Below are positions 38,167 to 41,909 of a stretch of DNA of 41,909 nt, piece by piece. A model generated the notes under the pieces. That model ran no database searches and was not told the origin of the DNA. It saw nothing but the letters and a program-made list of their open reading frames with translations. A program made the translations under genes and the position numbers. The stretch comes from Gammaproteobacteria bacterium (GTDB lineage: Bacteria > Pseudomonadota > Gammaproteobacteria > Arenicellales > Poriferihabitantaceae): assembly GCA_030432755.1 (NCBI GenBank), contig JAUILZ010000025.1, forward strand, positions 1-41,909. Reading direction: 5' to 3'. Each line of letters starts with the position of its first letter. Position 1 is the stretch's first letter.

Positions 38167-39467
38167 TGGATACCTGGCTGCTGGTCATCGTTCTCGCCGT
38201 GGTCCTGTTCGGCCTGCTGCTCGGCGGCGTCTGGGTCGCCACCGCGCTGTTCGTGGTGGGCTACGTCGCGCTGCTGTTGAACGACACGGGCAACATCGGC
38301 CTGCTGCTCGCCACCACCACCTGGGGCACCTCCGCCACCTGGACGCTCACCGCGCTCCCACTGTTCATCTGGATGGGAGAGATCCTGTTCCGCACACGAC
38401 TGTCGGAGGACCTGTTCCATGGCCTTACGCCATGGCTGAACCGGATTCCGGGCAGGCTGCTGCACGTCAACGTCCTCGCCTGCTCGATCTTTGCCGCGGT
38501 ATCCGGATCGTCGGCAGCCACCGCGGCCACCATCGGCCGCATGACCTATCCGGAACTCGAGGCGAGAAGATATCCCCGGCGCATGATGATCGGCACCCTC
38601 GCCGGTTCGGGCACTCTCGGTTTTCTCATCCCGCCGTCCATCATCCTGATCGTCTACGGGGTTTCCGCGGAGATCTCCATTTCCCGGCTGTTCATCGCCG
38701 GCGTACTGCCCGGACTGATGCTTATCGTGCTGTTCATGGGATACACCGCGCTCTGGTCGCTGCTACATCGTGACCAGTTACCGGAGGACACCGAAACCTT
38801 CGGGCTGAAGGAGAAGCTCTACGCCACCCGGCGGCTGTTTCCGGTGCTGGGGCTGATCCTGTTCGTGCTCGGCTCAATCTACGCCGGCTGGGCCACCGCC
38901 ACCGAGGCCGCCGCGCTCGGCGTGTTCGGCGCCCTGGTGCTGTCGCTGGTAACCGGCAACCTGACGCGGGAAACCTTCCGCGACAGCTTGCTTGGCGCCA
39001 CCCGCACCTCCTGCATGATCACCCTGATCATCGCAGGCGCAGCGTTCCTCAGCCTCGCCATGGGCTTCACCGGCATCCCGCGCGCCCTCGCCGAGAGCAT
39101 CGCCGCGATGGAATTAAGCCCCGCCCTGCTGCTGGTGGCGCTCACCCTGTTCTTTATCATCCTCGGCTGCTTCCTCGACGGCATATCCATCGTCGTCCTC
39201 ACCACCTCGGTGATCCTGCCCATGGTGGAACGCAGCGGTATCGACCTTCTGTGGTTCGGAATCTACGTCGTGCTGGTGGTGGAGATGTCGCAGATCACGC
39301 CGCCGGTGGGCTTCAACCTGTTCGTCATCCAGGGACTCACCCGGATCAACATCATGACCATCGCCCGGGACGCGCTGCCGTTCTTCCTCCTGCTGTTGCT
39401 CGCCATCGTCCTGCTGTCGCTGCTGCCCGGCATCGCGACGTGGCTGCCGATGAAGATGACGCAGTAG
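38166..39467 (+). CDS. dctM: TRAP transporter large permease DctM (cluster 3)
   Basis: A 433-residue membrane protein with about 12 segments. Signatures: TALPLFIWMGEILFRTRLSE, LHVNVLACSIFAAVSGSSAA, LAGSGTLGFLIPPSIILIVY and WATATEAAALGVFGALVLSL. It starts with GTG overlapping the dctQ TAG. It is the last gene of cluster 3; paired hairpins lie 30-80 bp beyond the stop. No enzyme gene is attached to this transporter in the window, so its substrate cannot be inferred from neighbours except, loosely, from the methylated-amine-type flavoenzyme further on. Confidence 0.93.
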   Translation: MDTWLLVIVLAVVLFGLLLGGVWVATALFVVGYVALLLNDTGNIGLLLATTTWGTSATWTLTALPLFIWMGEILFRTRLSEDLFHGLTPWLNRIPGRLLHVNVLACSIFAAVSGSSAATAATIGRMTYPELEARRYPRRMMIGTLAGSGTLGFLIPPSIILIVYGVSAEISISRLFIAGVLPGLMLIVLFMGYTALWSLLHRDQLPEDTETFGLKEKLYATRRLFPVLGLILFVLGSIYAGWATATEAAALGVFGALVLSLVTGNLTRETFRDSLLGATRTSCMITLIIAGAAFLSLAMGFTGIPRALAESIAAMELSPALLLVALTLFFIILGCFLDGISIVVLTTSVILPMVERSGIDLLWFGIYVVLVVEMSQITPPVGFNLFVIQGLTRINIMTIARDALPFFLLLLLAIVLLSLLPGIATWLPMKMTQ

Positions 39468-39496
39468 CCCCCCCCCGGCAGAAACCCGGACCGCGT

Positions 39497-39547
39497 ACCC
39501 GCCACGAGGCAGGCGGGTTACCGGCCGGTTGAGCGGGACCCAACCGG
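39497..39547 (+). terminator. Tandem stem-loops after cluster 3
   Basis: ACCCGCC (39497-39503) pairs with GGCGGGT (39512-39518), loop 8; CCGGTTG (39525-39531) pairs with CAACCGG (39541-39547), loop 9. They follow the dctM stop and a run of nine C (39468-39476). The next gene is on the other strand, so they probably mark the end of the transcript, but no T run is present. Confidence 0.5.
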
Positions 39548-39612
39548 AGGAATGCTCACCCGGAAAGCCGACCACCAGCAGGAAGACAGCCCTGGAACTA
39601 CCGCCTGCGACG

Positions 39613-40074
39613 TCACCCCTGCACTTTCCAGCTTCCGTCCGCCTGCCGACAGGCCGTGCCGTAGACCTGTTCCGGCTTGCCACCTACGTTGGCATCCACG
39701 GTGTACTCACGGCATGGCCCGGATGAGGATTCGTAGGTTCGCGTCGGCGTTACAACGTACTCGTTTCCGGTGTCAGGGTTCTTCCAGGTCGAACTGACCC
39801 CGGTGCGGACGGTCTCCAGGGTGCTGGCGGTTTTCAGGCGGTCGGTGTCGTCCATGGAGCGACCCACGGATCCGCCGATCTGGGCGCCGACCAGGGTACC
39901 GACGATGATGGCAGCGACATTGCCATTGCCCTTGCCAACCTGCTTGCCGAGAACACCGCCGAGCACGCCGCCGATGATCATGCCCGCCTGCTCGTTCTGC
40001 CCAGCCGGGGTCTGGCATCCGCCAAGCGAGGCCATCGCGACCACGACGGTGGCCAGCAAGATTTTCCGTTTCAT
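39613..40074 (-). CDS. Glycine-zipper outer-membrane lipoprotein, 17-kDa antigen-like
   Basis: A 153-residue lipoprotein. It starts MKRKILLATVVVAMASLGGC, a lipobox LGGC with lipid on Cys20. A glycine-zipper region follows (AGMIIGGVLGGVLGKQVG, IIVGTLVGAQIGGSVGRSM), then a C-terminal domain (RTYESSSGPCREYTVD, VYGTACRQADGSWKVQG) with two cysteines, as in the rickettsial 17-kDa surface antigen family. It is probably an outer-membrane or periplasmic protein of unknown exact role. It lies alone on the minus strand between cluster 3 and the flavoenzyme; a 133-bp gap separates it from the latter, which is on the same strand upstream. Confidence 0.85.
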   Translation of the reverse strand: MKRKILLATVVVAMASLGGCQTPAGQNEQAGMIIGGVLGGVLGKQVGKGNGNVAAIIVGTLVGAQIGGSVGRSMDDTDRLKTASTLETVRTGVSSTWKNPDTGNEYVVTPTRTYESSSGPCREYTVDANVGGKPEQVYGTACRQADGSWKVQG

Positions 40075-40207
40075 CCGCTATCTCCTCGAGTGGGTTCGGC
40101 CGACAACGTTACCCGGTACCCGTGCAGGTTTGCATTGAGCGGAATCAATTCCGCGCGGATGGTTACCGCGGCGGGAGGGAATCGGATCCCTGCCCGGGGT
40201 CCCGAGA

Positions 40208-41909
40208 TCAGGCGCGCAGCTTCTCCCCGGCCGGGTCGAACAATGGCTTTTCCAGGAGTTCCGCTGGCGTCGAAATGCCGAGCACCGCGACGCTGAAGTC
40301 CGTTCCCGGCACCGCGTCCTCGCGGTTGACATAGCCGATGGCAACGGAAGTGTTGAAGGTAAAGCTGTAGGAACCCGAGGTCACCCGGCCGACGTAACGT
40401 CCATCGCGGAAGATCGCCTCCCCGCCCCAGGCATCCGCGCCTTCCCTGCCGGGCTTCGTGGCGATGCGGAACCAGCACATCAGTTGCCGTGGCGGCCTGT
40501 CCTTGATCTTCAGCCAGCCCTCCTTGCCGTGGAATTTCGGTTTGTCGGTCTTGACGAGAAAGTCCATGCGCGACTCGGTGGGCCACCATTCCGGTGAATA
40601 CTCCCGGCTCCAGCTGCCGTAGCCTTTCTCGATGCGCATGGAACCGAGGGCGCGGGAACCCACCGGGCGGATGCCGAGGTCCTCGCCGTGGTGGAAGATC
40701 GCCTGGTAGAGATCGAGCTGGTTCTCCTCGGCGACGTAGATCTCGTAGCCCAGGTCACCGGTGAACGACACCCTGATCAGGATCGCCTCGTAGCCATTCA
40801 CCGTGATCACCCGGTTGCGCATGAAACGCAAATCGTCGTTGCCGAGCGAAAGACCGGTGAGTCGCTCCATGAGCGCGCGTGCATTGGGTCCGGCGACGTT
40901 GAAACCGCACATCGCCCGGGTGACGGATTCGAAACTCACGCCTTCCGCGGGCAGGTACTGGTTGAACAGGCGGCGATGGTAGTCCTCGGCGATGCCGGAA
41001 CCGATCATGAACAGCGAATCATCGGCCAGGCGGGCGATGGTGAAGTCGCCGGCCAGGCCGCCGCGCAGGCTCAGGAGCGGCGTCAGGCAGGTGCGACCGT
41101 TCTCCTTCGGCACGTGGTTGGCGACGATGCCGTCCAGCCATTCCACCGCATTCGGGCCGGTGATCCGGTACTTGGCGAAGTTGGAGGTGTCCACCACCCC
41201 GACCGCGGTGCGCAGCGTCCTCGCCTCCTCGCCCATGACGTCGAACCAGCGCGGGCGCTCGAAGGTGAACTCGTCTTCCTGGAGCACACCCTCTGGGGCG
41301 TACCAGTGCGGGTGCTCGTAACCGAAGGAGAAACCGAACACCGCGCCCTTCGACTTCTGCAGCTCGTACACCGGGCGCTTGCCGATGGGCCGGCCCGCGG
41401 GGCGCTCCTCGTTGGGGAAATGGATGCTGAACCGGGTGCCGTAGGTCTCGAGCGCCTTGGCCTTCGCATAGTTGGCGTCAGCCCAGGTCCCGTAGCGGGT
41501 GACGTCCCAGGGGAACATGTCGAGTTCCGGCTCGCCTTCCACGATCCACTGCGCCAGCGTCAGGCCGAGGCCCGCGCTCTGGCTGAACCCGGGGATGACC
41601 CCGTTACAGCACCAGTAGTTCTTCAGATCCCGTACCGGGCCGAGCAGAGCGGAGGAATCCGGGGTCCAGATCATGGGCCCGTTGATCACCTGCTTGACTC
41701 CCGCCGCTTCCAGAGCCGGCACGCGTTCGCAGGCGCGCATGTAGTTCTCCGCGATCCGATCCAGGTCCTCGGGGAGGAGGTCGTGGCCGAAGTCCAGCGG
41801 GGTGCCGTTCTCGGCCCAGAAGCGGCCGTCCTTCTCGTAGGCGCCCACCAGCAGGCCCTTGCCCTCCTGGCGCATGTAGTACTCCATGTCCCGGTCCGCC
41901 ACGGAAGGC
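40208..41909 (-). CDS. Dimethylglycine/sarcosine dehydrogenase-like flavoenzyme, C-terminal part
   Basis: The frame is open to the right edge, so the N-terminal FAD-binding domain is missing; about 567 residues remain. The first part (MEYYMRQEGKGLLVGAYE, GPMIWTPDSSALLGPV, VIPGFSQSAGLGLTLAQWIV) is the end of a DAO-type flavin domain. After a linker, GcvT-like domains follow (RPRWFDVMGEEARTLRTAVG, VVDTSNFAKYRITGPNAVEW, VSFTGDLGYEIYVAEENQLD, RALGSMRIEKGYGSW). Members of this family demethylate dimethylglycine or sarcosine and pass the one-carbon unit to tetrahydrofolate. This matches use of glycine betaine or similar osmolytes, common in marine bacteria; the exact substrate cannot be told. Confidence 0.88.
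   Translation of the reverse strand, partial: PSVADRDMEYYMRQEGKGLLVGAYEKDGRFWAENGTPLDFGHDLLPEDLDRIAENYMRACERVPALEAAGVKQVINGPMIWTPDSSALLGPVRDLKNYWCCNGVIPGFSQSAGLGLTLAQWIVEGEPELDMFPWDVTRYGTWADANYAKAKALETYGTRFSIHFPNEERPAGRPIGKRPVYELQKSKGAVFGFSFGYEHPHWYAPEGVLQEDEFTFERPRWFDVMGEEARTLRTAVGVVDTSNFAKYRITGPNAVEWLDGIVANHVPKENGRTCLTPLLSLRGGLAGDFTIARLADDSLFMIGSGIAEDYHRRLFNQYLPAEGVSFESVTRAMCGFNVAGPNARALMERLTGLSLGNDDLRFMRNRVITVNGYEAILIRVSFTGDLGYEIYVAEENQLDLYQAIFHHGEDLGIRPVGSRALGSMRIEKGYGSWSREYSPEWWPTESRMDFLVKTDKPKFHGKEGWLKIKDRPPRQLMCWFRIATKPGREGADAWGGEAIFRDGRYVGRVTSGSYSFTFNTSVAIGYVNREDAVPGTDFSVAVLGISTPAELLEKPLFDPAGEKLRA

Noticed and set aside
39468..39476. Nine-C tract as a phase-variation switch
   Set aside because: It lies just after the dctM stop, outside any coding region or clear promoter spacer.

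Overview
The window looks like chromosomal DNA of a G+C-rich gammaproteobacterium, probably marine or halophilic. This rests on ErpA, YoaA, TsaB, Ffh with a YpjD-type neighbour, a grpE-dnaK-dnaJ locus with sigma-32-like promoters, a cis/trans fatty acid isomerase (Cti) and three TRAP transporters, which use ion gradients and are typical of marine bacteria. The genus cannot be fixed from the sequence alone.

Left part, about 1-17.7 kb, is housekeeping. It holds ilvB-ilvN and the first codons of ilvC (minus strand), a secreted alpha/beta hydrolase, a glycosyltransferase and ffh (minus), then a YpjD/CcsA-like membrane protein and two unknown exported proteins (plus). Next come a minus-strand rmlC-rmlD-yoaA-tsaB operon, the chaperone block grpE, dnaK, dnaJ, then erpA and a CsgG-family protein. 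Two copies of a 145-bp imperfect palindrome lie here, one between ilvN and ilvC and one between convergent genes at 8.2 kb. They differ at paired positions so that base pairing is kept, and each supplies the stop codon of the gene it abuts.

Right part, about 17.7-41.9 kb, is accessory transport and catabolism. Cluster 1 (17.8-26.8 kb) has an IclR regulator divergent from a GMC flavin oxidoreductase, a three-part TRAP transporter, a histidinol-dehydrogenase-like enzyme closely resembling sulfopropanediol 3-dehydrogenase (HpsN), a short-chain dehydrogenase and a zinc alcohol dehydrogenase. This gene set suggests uptake and oxidation of 2,3-dihydroxypropane-1-sulfonate or a similar polyol. Cluster 2 (26.9-34.7 kb) has a TAXI-type binding protein, a fused TRAP permease, a second GMC oxidoreductase and, overlapping it by 4 nt, cti. 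Cluster 3 (34.7-39.5 kb) is a class III nucleotide cyclase with TolB-like and TPR domains followed by a second DctPQM transporter. The window ends with a glycine-zipper lipoprotein and the C-terminal part of a dimethylglycine/sarcosine-dehydrogenase-like flavoenzyme.

Strong stem-loops follow the binding-protein genes of clusters 1 and 2, consistent with making more binding protein than permease; cluster 3 lacks one. No tRNA, rRNA, CRISPR array, transposase or prophage gene was seen. The most unusual items are the paired 145-bp structured repeats, the HpsN-type cluster with an added GMC oxidoreductase, and the coupling of cti to a TRAP/GMC operon.
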